Source of the DNA: Nodularia sphaerocarpa UHCC 0038
GTDB lineage: Bacteria > Cyanobacteriota > Cyanobacteriia > Cyanobacteriales > Nostocaceae
Length of the DNA: 64,000 bases
NCBI RefSeq assembly: GCF_022376295.1
Contig: NZ_CP060140.1
Location: 5,387,673-5,451,672 of the forward strand
Reading direction: 5' to 3'
Shown one piece after another: positions 25,060 through 34,009 of this stretch. The number at the start of each line of letters is the position of its first letter. Position 1 is the stretch's first letter. The notes under the pieces were generated by a model. That model was not told where the DNA came from. It did not search any database and saw only the letters and a list, made by a program, of their open reading frames with translations. Made by a program: the position numbers and the translations under genes.

Positions 25060-27675
25060 ATGACTGCTTCTCAATCTGAACCTCAACCAACGGAACCCAA
25101 CATCCCTGCTGCGCCTCACGTCGATACTCAATTGGTAGACCGCAGCAAGCTGAGTAAGATGTATCAGCATTATGTGGAAGTCAAAGATAAACATCCTCAT
25201 GCTTTGCTACTGTATCGGGTCGGAGATTTTTTTGAAACTTTTTTCCAAGACGCTGTAACTGTCTCCAGAGAATTAGAACTTGTACTCACCAGTAAACACG
25301 CTGGGGAAGTTGGTCGCGTGGCGATGACTGGTGTACCTCATCACGCTTGGGAACGCTACACAACCCAATTGGTGGAAAAAGGCTACGCGGTGGTAATTTG
25401 CGACCAAGTAGAAGACGCATCGGAAGCAGTGGGTTTGGTCAAGCGCGAAGTTACCCGCATCCTCACACCAGGGACTTTGCTGGAAGAGGGAATGTTAAAA
25501 TCCAGTCGTAATAATTACCTTGCGGCTGTGGTAATTGCGGTGAATCATTGGGGTTTGGCTTATGCAGATATCTCTACAGGGGAATTTCTCACCACTCAAG
25601 GAAGTGATTTAGAACACCTGACACAGGAATTAATGCGGTTGCAACCTTCCGAGGTTGTGGTTCCCACGAACGCCCCTGATTTGGGTAGCTTGCTGCGTCC
25701 GGGAGAAACTTCGCCCCATCTTCCCCAATGTCTACCACCATCATTTTGTTATAGCTTGCGATCGCAGGTTCCCTTTTCCCAAGGCGAAGCGAGACCCAAA
25801 TTATTAGAAAAATTCAAATTGCGATCGCTCGAAGGACTCGGTTGTGATCATCTTCCCTTAGCTGTGCGGGCGGCTGGTGGTCTGCTGGAATACGTCGAAG
25901 ATATGCAAAGAGTCAACCCAGTGGTTCTGCAAAGGTTACGCACATATACAATTACTGATTATTTAATTGTTGATAATCAAACACGGCGCAACCTGGAAAT
26001 TACGCAAACAGTCAGGGATGGCACATTTCACGGTTCCCTGCTGTGGGCATTAGATAGAAGTAGTACAGCGATGGGCGGGCGGGCGTTGCGGCGGTGGTTA
26101 TTGCAACCGCTAATTGATATTAAAGGCATTGGGGCGCGTCAAAATACCATCGAAGAGTTGATGGAAAATACACCCCTGCGTCAAGATTTGCGGCAGTTAT
26201 TACGGCAAATTTACGATTTGGAACGGCTGACGGGAAGGGCTGCTTCTGGGACTGCTAACGCTAAAGATTTAGTCGCTTTGGCTGATTCACTGTCACGCTT
26301 ACCGCAATTATCCCACTTGGTGATTGATGCGCGATCGCCTTTTTTGAAAGCTTTGCAGAGAGTACCTGTAGAACTATCAGAATTGGCGCAAAAATTACAC
26401 GCCCATCTAGTAGAATCACCACCCATACATATTAAAGAAGGCGGGTTAATTCGTCCAGGGATGAATCCCCAGTTGGATGAGAGAAAAGCCACTGTAGAAT
26501 CAGACCAACAATGGATTGCTAATTTAGAAGTTGATGAACGAGCAAAAACCGGAATCCCCACTTTAAAGGTAGGATTTAATAAAACCTTTGGTTACTACAT
26601 TAGTATTTCTCGTTCTAAATCTGACCAAGTACCTGATAATTACATCCGTAAGCAAACTTTAACCAATGAAGAACGTTACATTACCCCAGAGTTGAAAGAA
26701 CGGGAAGCGCGGATACTCACAGCGCGGGATGATTTAAATCAGTTGGAATATGAGATTTTTGTCGAGTTGCGGGAAGAAGTAGGAGAACAGGCGGAAATTA
26801 TTCGCAATATTTCCCGTGCTGTAGCTGCTGCTGATGTGTTGTGTGGTTTGGCTGAATTGGCTGTACAGCAAGGTTATTGTCGTCCCCAGATGGTTGAGGG
26901 ACGGGGAATTATGATTGTGGATGGTCGTCACCCGGTGGTGGAACAGTCTTTACCGGCTGGGTTTTTTGTGCCAAATTCTACTCAGTTGGGGAGGGAGGAA
27001 ACGTTCGCGGAGCGTGCGCCCAGCGCATACCACAGAGGCGCAGAGGACGCGGAGGAAAGACCGGATTTAGTGATTTTGACTGGTCCGAATGCGAGTGGGA
27101 AGAGTTGTTATTTGCGTCAGGTGGGGTTGATTCAGTTGATGGCGCAAATTGGTAGTTTTGTGCCGGCGCGGTTGGCGAGGTTGGGGGTGTGCGATCGCAT
27201 TTTCACTCGTGTAGGTGCTGTAGATGATTTAGCCACTGGTCAATCTACGTTTATGGTGGAGATGAATGAAACGGCGAATATTCTTAATCATGCTACTGCT
27301 AAATCCCTCGTATTATTAGATGAAATTGGCAGAGGAACAGCCACTTTTGATGGTCTTTCCATAGCTTGGGCGGTAGCAGAATATATAGCAGTGGATATTC
27401 GGGCGCGGACAATTTTTGCAACTCACTATCACGAATTAAATGAATTGGCTAGTATTCTCCCAAATGTGGCAAATTATCAGGTGACAGTGAAAGAATTACC
27501 CGACAGAATCATATTTCTGCACCAAGTTCAACCAGGAGGGGCGGATAAATCCTATGGTATTGAAGCCGGACGGTTAGCGGGTTTACCAGATGTAGTAATT
27601 CAACGCGCCAAACAAGTCATGGGACAAATTGAGAAACATAGTAAAATTGCAATGGGACTGCAAAATATGGATTAA
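25060..27675 (+). CDS. mutS: DNA mismatch repair protein MutS (with in-frame repeat insertion)
   Basis: 871 residues from the ATG at 25060 (a TTG at 24982 overlapping the previous stop is less likely). MutS recognises mismatches; the mismatch wedge YRVGDFFETFF (Phe-x-Glu region), the clamp and lever domains and the ATPase are all present: Walker A TGPNASGKS, STFMVEMNETANIL, Walker B LVLLDEIGRGTATFDG and the ATHYHEL H-loop. Between NSTQLG and PDLVILTG there are about 22 extra residues (REETFAERAPSAYHRGAEDA and on) encoded by an interspersed repeat at about 26995-27062. They lie on the loop just ahead of the Walker A strand, so the protein may still work. Confidence 0.95.
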   Translation: MTASQSEPQPTEPNIPAAPHVDTQLVDRSKLSKMYQHYVEVKDKHPHALLLYRVGDFFETFFQDAVTVSRELELVLTSKHAGEVGRVAMTGVPHHAWERYTTQLVEKGYAVVICDQVEDASEAVGLVKREVTRILTPGTLLEEGMLKSSRNNYLAAVVIAVNHWGLAYADISTGEFLTTQGSDLEHLTQELMRLQPSEVVVPTNAPDLGSLLRPGETSPHLPQCLPPSFCYSLRSQVPFSQGEARPKLLEKFKLRSLEGLGCDHLPLAVRAAGGLLEYVEDMQRVNPVVLQRLRTYTITDYLIVDNQTRRNLEITQTVRDGTFHGSLLWALDRSSTAMGGRALRRWLLQPLIDIKGIGARQNTIEELMENTPLRQDLRQLLRQIYDLERLTGRAASGTANAKDLVALADSLSRLPQLSHLVIDARSPFLKALQRVPVELSELAQKLHAHLVESPPIHIKEGGLIRPGMNPQLDERKATVESDQQWIANLEVDERAKTGIPTLKVGFNKTFGYYISISRSKSDQVPDNYIRKQTLTNEERYITPELKEREARILTARDDLNQLEYEIFVELREEVGEQAEIIRNISRAVAAADVLCGLAELAVQQGYCRPQMVEGRGIMIVDGRHPVVEQSLPAGFFVPNSTQLGREETFAERAPSAYHRGAEDAEERPDLVILTGPNASGKSCYLRQVGLIQLMAQIGSFVPARLARLGVCDRIFTRVGAVDDLATGQSTFMVEMNETANILNHATAKSLVLLDEIGRGTATFDGLSIAWAVAEYIAVDIRARTIFATHYHELNELASILPNVANYQVTVKELPDRIIFLHQVQPGGADKSYGIEAGRLAGLPDVVIQRAKQVMGQIEKHSKIAMGLQNMD
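26995..27062 (+). repeat. Interspersed repeat inserted in frame in mutS
   Basis: The sequence ACCACAGAGGCGCAGAGG-ACGCGGAGG, preceded by GTTCGCGGAGCGTGCGCCCA, belongs to the GCAGAGGCGCAGAG family also seen between genes at about 33893-33920, 40230-40290 and 43470-43505. Length is a multiple of three in effect and has no stop codon. Confidence 0.75.
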
Positions 27676-27732
27676 TATAGCATATTTAAACCACACGCTT
27701 AACTCTTCTTTACGCCCCTCCATGAGACTAAT

Positions 27733-28524
27733 TCATCTATAGTGTTTCCTAATCACATGAGGTATCATAGTCCCCTCCTCGCTTGCGGGGAGGGGGTTGG
27801 GGGTGGGGTTTTCTTGATCCCTATTTGCAAACCACATCCGCCGACCTGCTGCGGTCAAATTTGCTTCACAAACCTCAGTCAAACATAGCAATTCATCACC
27901 TTTGATATGTCCGGGGTTCTGTTCCTGGAAAAATTTAATATGCGGGTCATTTAATCTCTCCTTGGGAATTTGATTGAGTTTTTCCGATAAAATTTGCGGA
28001 TGAGGAAAGCGGACAACTCCAGATTCTTTAACATAGCGATCGCCAAAGCGTTCTTGTGCTAAAAAATCCATTAAACTAGAGACATAATCAGGAATTTCAG
28101 CATCATAACGCGGATAAAAAGTCTGCCAAAAAATCGGTAAAAATCGATAAGTACGATAACCACCGGAAATTAATAACCAATAGAGTTTACCTTGTGCATA
28201 TATAGAACTCAGTTGATTAATAGCAGCAATCCAACTGCGTGATAAAATTGAACTTGACCAGACACTAGGATCTACAATCGTATCCCCAGAATAGATCACA
28301 CTAATATTATCACCTGCAAACTCAGTATTATACAACAATATAGTTGAAAACCCTTTGATTATATGAGTATTTTCTTCATATAGGTAAAGCACCCAGTTCT
28401 TACTTTTTAAATCTTGATAAAACACATCATATTCAATCCCTGGAAAATGCTGATTCAGTAATTTAAACATAGCATCAATTTCCCCAGGCAATAATTTATT
28501 TATAGGCACTAATTGACTTTTCAT
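27733..28524 (-). CDS. Hypothetical protein, possibly GNAT-like
   Basis: 263 residues from an ATG. A central pattern (NWVLYLYEENTHIIKGFSTIL, ISVIYSGDTIVDPSVWSSSI) recalls an acetyltransferase core with its acceptor strand, but the acyl-CoA loop is not clear, so the family is uncertain. The last about 20 residues (ENPTPNPLPASEEGTMIPHV) are encoded by a C-rich dispersed repeat (27776-27812), so the natural C-terminus has been replaced or extended. It lies downstream of the GH3-type gene on the same strand, with a 142-bp repeat-filled gap. Confidence 0.6.
   Translation of the reverse strand: MKSQLVPINKLLPGEIDAMFKLLNQHFPGIEYDVFYQDLKSKNWVLYLYEENTHIIKGFSTILLYNTEFAGDNISVIYSGDTIVDPSVWSSSILSRSWIAAINQLSSIYAQGKLYWLLISGGYRTYRFLPIFWQTFYPRYDAEIPDYVSSLMDFLAQERFGDRYVKESGVVRFPHPQILSEKLNQIPKERLNDPHIKFFQEQNPGHIKGDELLCLTEVCEANLTAAGRRMWFANRDQENPTPNPLPASEEGTMIPHVIRKHYR
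27776..27812. repeat. C/G-rich dispersed repeat at the 3' end of the GNAT-like gene
   Basis: CCCTCCTCGCTTGCGGGGAGG followed by GGGTTGGGGGTGGGG, the same block (inverted) as in 8310-8345. It encodes NPTPNPLPASEEG in the minus-strand gene. Confidence 0.75.
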
Positions 28525-28571
28525 AAAATTGAATTATCTAAAAATAAAAATTAAGGCATAATGGGAGAAAT

Positions 28572-28682
28572 GGCGTTGCTGAAACCAAGTATGAATTTAG
28601 GTGTAGAGACGTTCCATGGAACGTCTCTACAGGGGCTTTGACATCATCAAAAATCATGTTCATACTTCAAATCAGCAACGCC
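28572..28682. mobile_element. MITE-like element, family D, with nested 28-bp palindrome
   Basis: Ends GGCGTTGCTGAAACCAAGTA (left) and the inverse of GGCGTTGCTGATTTGAAGTA (right); 111 bp in all. The GTAGAGACGTT palindrome (28603-28630) sits inside it. The right end supplies the last codons and stop of the GH3-type gene. A further piece of the same end (TTAGCAACGCC) occurs at 40516-40526. Confidence 0.8.
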
Positions 28683-30247
28683 GAAAATATTATTTTCCAA
28701 TCAGTATTTAAATTTAAAGCAGGTGGTTTAATATCTCCTAGACGTTGCCCTAGTGATAAAGCATAATTAATATAGGTAGCCAGTGGATTTTTGACTCGCA
28801 CAACTTCTAATTCTCCTAACTGTCCTAATTTACGTGCATATTCGTATTGAGGATTTGCTGCTAATGCCAAATCTAATAGTAGTCCTTGAGTTATAGCACT
28901 ATTGGCATCATATTCGTCTCCATCTAGAAATAATACGTAATGTGGATGAGGTTTTATCTGCGGTACAAGCATCGCAAAACCACGTTGTTTTCCTAAACGC
29001 GATAGTACAAAATCTTCTGTTAATTTCTCCCCACACAAATCGCTAACTATTCCCCCACGTCCCACAAATTCTAGTAAAGGTGTGGCTTCAAACCAACCCT
29101 TGACCAAAACTTTATCGCCTAAATCATAGCGATATAATCCCGAAGCAGTTGTGATGACGACTCGATATATTTCTCCTGTAATTAACTCATCACATAATCT
29201 CGGTTTTTCATTGTCATCCACAAACTCATAAAATCCACTATTGATAGCTAGGACTGGTGTATTGCAACCCACTAAAGGTATACTAACAACTCCTTCTGTG
29301 GCTAAAAGTCCCTTACCTTGAATCCAGACATGGGGAAATAAATCTTGCAGTTGACGAATAAAAGCTTTCGCTGCTGCATCAGTCCAACAGCTAATTACTG
29401 ATAATTTTTGCCAGACTTTTTTAAAGTCAATTATACCATTAAAAACAGCTTTTTTTAAAACCTCGGCTCGTTGTGGTGAAAATATCTTAGATGTACTTTT
29501 ACCCGTGGCAATATCAGCAATTAAAACATCATATTTTAATTGAATTTCTTGGATTATTTGCAGTAAAAATGTAGGACTCCATACAGAAACAAAAGTTAAA
29601 TCTTCCGCAGCTAGTAAATATAATGCAGTGAGATATCTCCACTCTGAGATATTAGCAATCATAGCCACTTCTGGCGGTACAGCTAAAAGGTGAAGAAGAC
29701 AATTTTCTAACTCTTTCCCAAAATAAGCAGCATCACTTACCATCCCGATAGGAATACCACTGGGAGTGTTATTTGACTGACGAGTTACTGGACTAATTGC
29801 CCAATAAGTGCGCCCTAATTTCATCTCTGGTTTTTGCTGTAATAAATCGGCTATCCAAGGTAATATGGCTTGTTGAAATGCTGTTAAACCTGTGGCGGTG
29901 TATGGAATTAATTTCGCACCTTGAGTACTTCCACCAGTCATTTCAAAAGCTATTATGGGTTCATGGCAAAGAATTTGGGTTTTTCCTTCTGCCATTTGTT
30001 GAATATAAGGGGCTAAGTCTACATATTTATGTATAGGAACACGTGCAGCATATTCTTCATAGCTGGTGATACTGGTAAATTGATATTTTTCACCGAATAT
30101 AGTATGGCGATTATTAGAAATAATTTCTTGTAATTTTTCGGTTTGCGTTTGCAGAGGGTTTTGCAGTTTTTGCAGAAATTCTTTCAGGGATGGTGTAACT
30201 TGGGTTTGGATTTTTTGCCAATTGTTAGAGATATTTGGATTTTCCAT
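28667..30247 (-). CDS. GH3 auxin-responsive promoter family protein (acyl-adenylate-forming amide synthetase-like)
   Basis: 526 residues, usual GH3 length. Plant GH3 enzymes adenylate carboxylic acids such as auxin or jasmonate and conjugate them to amino acids; bacterial roles are poorly known. Motifs: the P-loop-like FEMTGGSTQGAKLIPYT (about 104-120), WTDAAAKAFIRQL, ASGLYRYDLGDKVLVKGW and FVGRGGIVSDLCGEKLTEDFV. The stop codon lies inside the MITE-like element 28572-28682, so the last residues (FSALLI) come from the element; only a few residues are affected. Upstream gap 448 bp. Confidence 0.9.
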   Translation of the reverse strand: MENPNISNNWQKIQTQVTPSLKEFLQKLQNPLQTQTEKLQEIISNNRHTIFGEKYQFTSITSYEEYAARVPIHKYVDLAPYIQQMAEGKTQILCHEPIIAFEMTGGSTQGAKLIPYTATGLTAFQQAILPWIADLLQQKPEMKLGRTYWAISPVTRQSNNTPSGIPIGMVSDAAYFGKELENCLLHLLAVPPEVAMIANISEWRYLTALYLLAAEDLTFVSVWSPTFLLQIIQEIQLKYDVLIADIATGKSTSKIFSPQRAEVLKKAVFNGIIDFKKVWQKLSVISCWTDAAAKAFIRQLQDLFPHVWIQGKGLLATEGVVSIPLVGCNTPVLAINSGFYEFVDDNEKPRLCDELITGEIYRVVITTASGLYRYDLGDKVLVKGWFEATPLLEFVGRGGIVSDLCGEKLTEDFVLSRLGKQRGFAMLVPQIKPHPHYVLFLDGDEYDANSAITQGLLLDLALAANPQYEYARKLGQLGELEVVRVKNPLATYINYALSLGQRLGDIKPPALNLNTDWKIIFSALLI

Positions 30248-30695
30248 ATTTAGAGTTTTTAATTAGGTATATTGGAATAAATAATCGACCACAGATGAAC
30301 ACAGATGAACACAGATAATTTTTGTGATTATTTACACTGTTAACGCTATAGTCACTAACCCAGTTAGCAGAGGAAGTATGAATTTGTACAGCTTCGGTAA
30401 GTTGTAACTGGGGTGGTATAGCAAAAGTCAAAAGTCAAAAGTCAAAAGTCAAAATTGAAATACTTGCTGAATCGGTTTTAGACTTTTGACTTGTCCTAAT
30501 TTCTTTGGCGGTTGCTATACATTCCCATTTCTTCCCCCCTGCTCTTCTGTTTTTTCTGAATAATGACTGATTAATAACTTTGACTACTTTCATGATTTTT
30601 TAAAGTGTTCTAAATAAACTGCAACACATATCATAATTTTGTTACCTTTTTGTTAAGAATAGTTACAAGCCGGTTAACACAAGGAAATATTTATT
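30248..30695. other. 448-bp divergent intergenic region with repeats
   Basis: Holds CACAGATGAACACAGATGAA copies near 30290-30315, the family-C element 30417-30519 and presumably promoters for the GH3-type gene and for the NADH dehydrogenase gene. Confidence 0.5.
30417..30519. mobile_element. Short TIR element, family C copy 2, with AAAAGTC heptamers
   Basis: Starts TATAGCAAAAGTC and ends TTTGGCGGTTGCTATA, like 21367-21450, but the left part is expanded to about five AAAAGTC heptamers and the right part has GACTTTTGACTTGTCC. Confidence 0.75.
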
Positions 30696-32057
30696 ATGGA
30701 AGTTTCACTTGAGAAGAATGCACCACATAACGTTGTAATCATTGGTGGTGGCTTTGGTGGACTGTATACAGCAAAGACTCTTGCGAAAGCGAATGTAAAT
30801 ATTACTCTGATCGATAAACGTAACTTTCACCTATTTCAGCCGCTTTTATACCAAGTCGCTACAGGTACGCTATCACCTGCTGATATTTCCTCACCATTGC
30901 GCTCTGTACTCAGGAAAAGCAAGAATACACAAGTGTTGTTGGGAGAAGTACAAAATATTGATCCCAAGACGCAACAAGTTATTTTGGATGAGAAAGTAGT
31001 ACCTTACGATACATTAATTGTGGCCACAGGTGCTAACCATTCTTATTTTGGTAAGGATAACTGGAAAGAATTTGCTCCTGGTTTGAAAACTGTTGAAGAT
31101 GCGATAGAAATACGTCGCCGGATATTTTCGGCTTTTGAAGCCGCAGAAAAAGAAAGTGATCCTGAAAAACGCCGTGCTTTTTTGACTTTTGTGATTGTGG
31201 GAGCAGGTCCAACTGGTGTAGAATTAGCAGGTGCGATCGCAGAGTTGTCATACAAAACGCTCCAAGAAGACTTCCGCAACATCAACACCTCAGAAACGAA
31301 AATTTTACTATTGCAAGGGGGCGATCGCATTCTCCCATACATTTCCCCAGATTTATCGCAAGCAGCAGCAGAAGCTTTGGAATCGTTGGGTGTGGTGATT
31401 AACACTAAAACCAGAGTAACAAATATTGAAAATAACATCGTTACTTTCAAGCAAGGCGATGAAATCAAAGAAATTGCCTCAAAAACTATCTTATGGGCAG
31501 CAGGTGTAAAAGCTTCGACAATGGGGAAAGTCCTAGAACACGGTACAGATGTAGAATGCGACCACGCCGGACGTGTGATGGTAGAACCGGACTTGAGTAT
31601 CAAGGGTTATAAAAACATTTTCGTAGTGGGAGATTTAGCCAACTTCTCCCATCAAAATGGTAAACCCTTACCTGGTGTTGCACCCGTAGCCAAACAACAA
31701 GGAGAGTATGTAGCTAAACTCATTCAAAAACGGCTGAAAGGTCAAACTTTGCCACAATTTCATTACAACGACGTGGGTAGTTTGGCGATGATTGGGCAAA
31801 ATTTAGCTGTTGTAGATTTAGGCTTAATCAAACTCAAAGGTTTCATTGCTTGGGTATTCTGGCTAGTAATTCACATCTACTTCTTAATTGAATTTGACAC
31901 TAAATTAGTAGTAGTAATTCAGTGGGCGTGGAATTATATCACTCGTAATCGTCGCTCTAGATTGATTACAGGTCGAGAAGCTTTTGTCGAAGCACAAAGT
32001 GTTGATAATAGCAGTGCTTACCAGACTCCAGAAAAGAAGCAGCCTGTCAAGCTGTAG
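30696..32057 (+). CDS. Type II NADH dehydrogenase (NDH-2)
   Basis: 453 residues. NDH-2 passes electrons from NADH to quinone without pumping protons. It has two dinucleotide-binding folds: FAD GGGFGG (17-22) and NADH IVGAGPTGVELAG (about 170), with FQPLLYQVATGTLSPADI after the FAD fold, VVGDLANF (FAD phosphate loop) and PGVAPVAKQQG. A C-terminal amphipathic/hydrophobic region (IAWVFWLVIHIYFLIEF) fits membrane attachment. AAGGA lies upstream of the ATG. It is a single gene, one of the usual several Ndb paralogues of cyanobacteria. Confidence 0.95.
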   Translation: MEVSLEKNAPHNVVIIGGGFGGLYTAKTLAKANVNITLIDKRNFHLFQPLLYQVATGTLSPADISSPLRSVLRKSKNTQVLLGEVQNIDPKTQQVILDEKVVPYDTLIVATGANHSYFGKDNWKEFAPGLKTVEDAIEIRRRIFSAFEAAEKESDPEKRRAFLTFVIVGAGPTGVELAGAIAELSYKTLQEDFRNINTSETKILLLQGGDRILPYISPDLSQAAAEALESLGVVINTKTRVTNIENNIVTFKQGDEIKEIASKTILWAAGVKASTMGKVLEHGTDVECDHAGRVMVEPDLSIKGYKNIFVVGDLANFSHQNGKPLPGVAPVAKQQGEYVAKLIQKRLKGQTLPQFHYNDVGSLAMIGQNLAVVDLGLIKLKGFIAWVFWLVIHIYFLIEFDTKLVVVIQWAWNYITRNRRSRLITGREAFVEAQSVDNSSAYQTPEKKQPVKL

Positions 32058-32134
32058 GATTTTTGCTTTGTAGTACCACTGCATTGAAACCCATCCACAG
32101 ACCCGCCATTTCTCTCAATACTGACTCCAAGAGT

Positions 32135-32761
32135 TTAGTGTGAGGCTACTGGCGGGTTGTCAATTTCTGGGGGGAGATAAAGCCATTTTCTCGCTAAGAT
32201 GATTTGCTGTACAGTTAATACTAGAATTACCAACCAAGTTATCAGCATGATGCCTTGATATTCTGGTTTCCCTGGGACAAAGTATACTGCTCCTGTGTCA
32301 GAATGCACATTATTTAACATATAATATGCAAAGTAGGCTTCGATCACAAACATGACTCCCATAATGCGGAAGTTCCCAGAAACTGCTTGTTCAATATTTG
32401 TTTGGGTTGTGGCTGTGAATATTAATCCCAAAATCAAAACTGCGCTGAATAAATCATGGGCAATGCCATAATATGGATGCCAGTTGTGAGCAAAGTACAT
32501 CATCCCTAATTCTACTACTGCTCTTATTGCCATATTCCACCACGCAATCCAGTATAACTGCCGCCATTTACTGGAGATTCGGCTATCTATACCAATCAAA
32601 AGGGGTAAAAAATACCAAAACCACAAGGCATAACCTAACCAAAAAACTTTGGGTAAGGCAATTGCACCTCCTAAGCCTTGGTGAGAGTTTTGGAAGTTGT
32701 AAAAAATCGTCCCGCTTATTGTTAGGGTAATGATGATGAGATAGTAGAGCAGTTTGAGCAT
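32135..32761 (-). CDS. Multi-pass membrane protein of unknown function
   Basis: 208 residues with about six hydrophobic segments (about 4-22, 36-56, 72-90, 102-120, 130-148, 172-192) and paired Trp/Tyr residues at the ends (YALWFWYFLPLL, YWIAWWNMAIRAV). There are no motifs that I recognise. It is the last gene of a minus-strand cluster with the Rieske oxygenase (67-bp gap), which suggests a membrane partner, but that is inference from position only. Confidence 0.7.
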   Translation of the reverse strand: MLKLLYYLIIITLTISGTIFYNFQNSHQGLGGAIALPKVFWLGYALWFWYFLPLLIGIDSRISSKWRQLYWIAWWNMAIRAVVELGMMYFAHNWHPYYGIAHDLFSAVLILGLIFTATTQTNIEQAVSGNFRIMGVMFVIEAYFAYYMLNNVHSDTGAVYFVPGKPEYQGIMLITWLVILVLTVQQIILARKWLYLPPEIDNPPVASH

Positions 32762-32827
32762 ATTTTAGGTGGAATATATTTTTTATTTTTGAACCACAGA
32801 GGACACAGAGAACACAGAGGAAGAGTT

Positions 32828-33859
32828 TTAGAGCATGATATCTATATGATGTTCTATGCCTGCGGGTGGTGGTGGTGAGTCGCTGTTTTCGTTACATTTG
32901 TCACTTTGTCGCCATTTGAGGATGTAGGGTAAAAGTAAGTCTGCTTGGGTGAATTTGTAGTTGGTTGTGGGGAAGCGGTTGATGTTGGCTTGCTGCATAT
33001 TGATCATTTTTACGTCTTGTTGAATGATCAAGTGTGATAGGGGTGCAAAAAGAAGTTTGATTAACCATCCTATGGGTTGGACTCGAAAGGTAATAACGGT
33101 GTGTACTTCGGTTAGGCGATCGCCTATCGGTGTACAAGAAGAAGTGATAATATAATGACGCTGGTCGGAAAAGATGTAATCAACTCGACTGGTAGCAGGA
33201 GCAATAAAACGGTCAGTATGTTGCATTTGGGCGCGTTTTTGACTTAAAAGCCACCAAACCACGGCACTTTCACGCGGTTCTTCTAAATATTCAGCCACAG
33301 CACCATCTGCTAAACTCTGGACAATAGCTTTTACAGGCTTGGCTTTGGGAGTGCGAAACCAAAAGCGATGCACAAAACTTGCATGAGGACAGTCAAGAAA
33401 ATTTTCTAAACAAGCATCAACCGGTGCTAAAAACCGCGTTTTCATGCGAAAACTTGTCCACCCTGGTGCGTCTAAATAAGGGAATTTTACAGGATGTGGG
33501 GTAGCAGGTGTCTCGGCTAAACATACCCAGACATAGCCATCTTGTTCCAAGCAATGATATTTTTTAATACTTAAATTACTAGCAATTTTACTGTCTGACG
33601 GTAAAGCTGGAACCTTGTTGACTGTACCCTCAATATCATATTCCCAGCCATGATAAGGACACTGTATAGATTCTTGACATACTTTTCCCGCAGAAAGAGG
33701 GGCGTGACGGTGGGCGCATCTATCTTCCAGAGCTGCTACCTTACCTAAAGCAGTGCGAAATATAACAACAGGTAGAGATGCAATTGTAGCGCTGAGTGGT
33801 TTCTGCTTCAGTTCTGGAGAACGACAGACAATATACCAATAACGATGACCTATAAACAT
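32828..33859 (-). CDS. Rieske [2Fe-2S] non-haem iron oxygenase, alpha-subunit type
   Basis: 343 residues. The Rieske cluster ligands are complete: C48-A-H50 and C67-P-Y-H70 (CAHRHAPLS...CPYHGWEYD, with the usual 16 spacing). The catalytic iron site is visible as LENFLDCPHASFVHRFW (bridging D156; His 159 and 164). This is the family of VanA-type, PaO-type and similar single-component oxygenases, which need a reductase not present here. The substrate is unknown. It has 150 bp of repeat-bearing DNA to the fusion gene upstream and 66 bp to the membrane gene downstream. Confidence 0.92.
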   Translation of the reverse strand: MFIGHRYWYIVCRSPELKQKPLSATIASLPVVIFRTALGKVAALEDRCAHRHAPLSAGKVCQESIQCPYHGWEYDIEGTVNKVPALPSDSKIASNLSIKKYHCLEQDGYVWVCLAETPATPHPVKFPYLDAPGWTSFRMKTRFLAPVDACLENFLDCPHASFVHRFWFRTPKAKPVKAIVQSLADGAVAEYLEEPRESAVVWWLLSQKRAQMQHTDRFIAPATSRVDYIFSDQRHYIITSSCTPIGDRLTEVHTVITFRVQPIGWLIKLLFAPLSHLIIQQDVKMINMQQANINRFPTTNYKFTQADLLLPYILKWRQSDKCNENSDSPPPPAGIEHHIDIML

Positions 33860-34009
33860 TTTTTGTGTAATTTTAAGTATGAATTTGTGTCACGCAGAGA
33901 CGCAGAGGCGCAGAGAGTAAGAGTTTGAGAGATGAAATTTTTAACTTCTCCATATTCACATCTGTGTTCATCTGTGTTCATCTGTGGTTAATTAATTCTT
34001 CAATATCCC

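Noticed and set aside
31043..31603. 186-codon reading frame antisense to the NDH-2 gene
   Set aside because: It is the shadow of a well supported NDH-2 coding frame.
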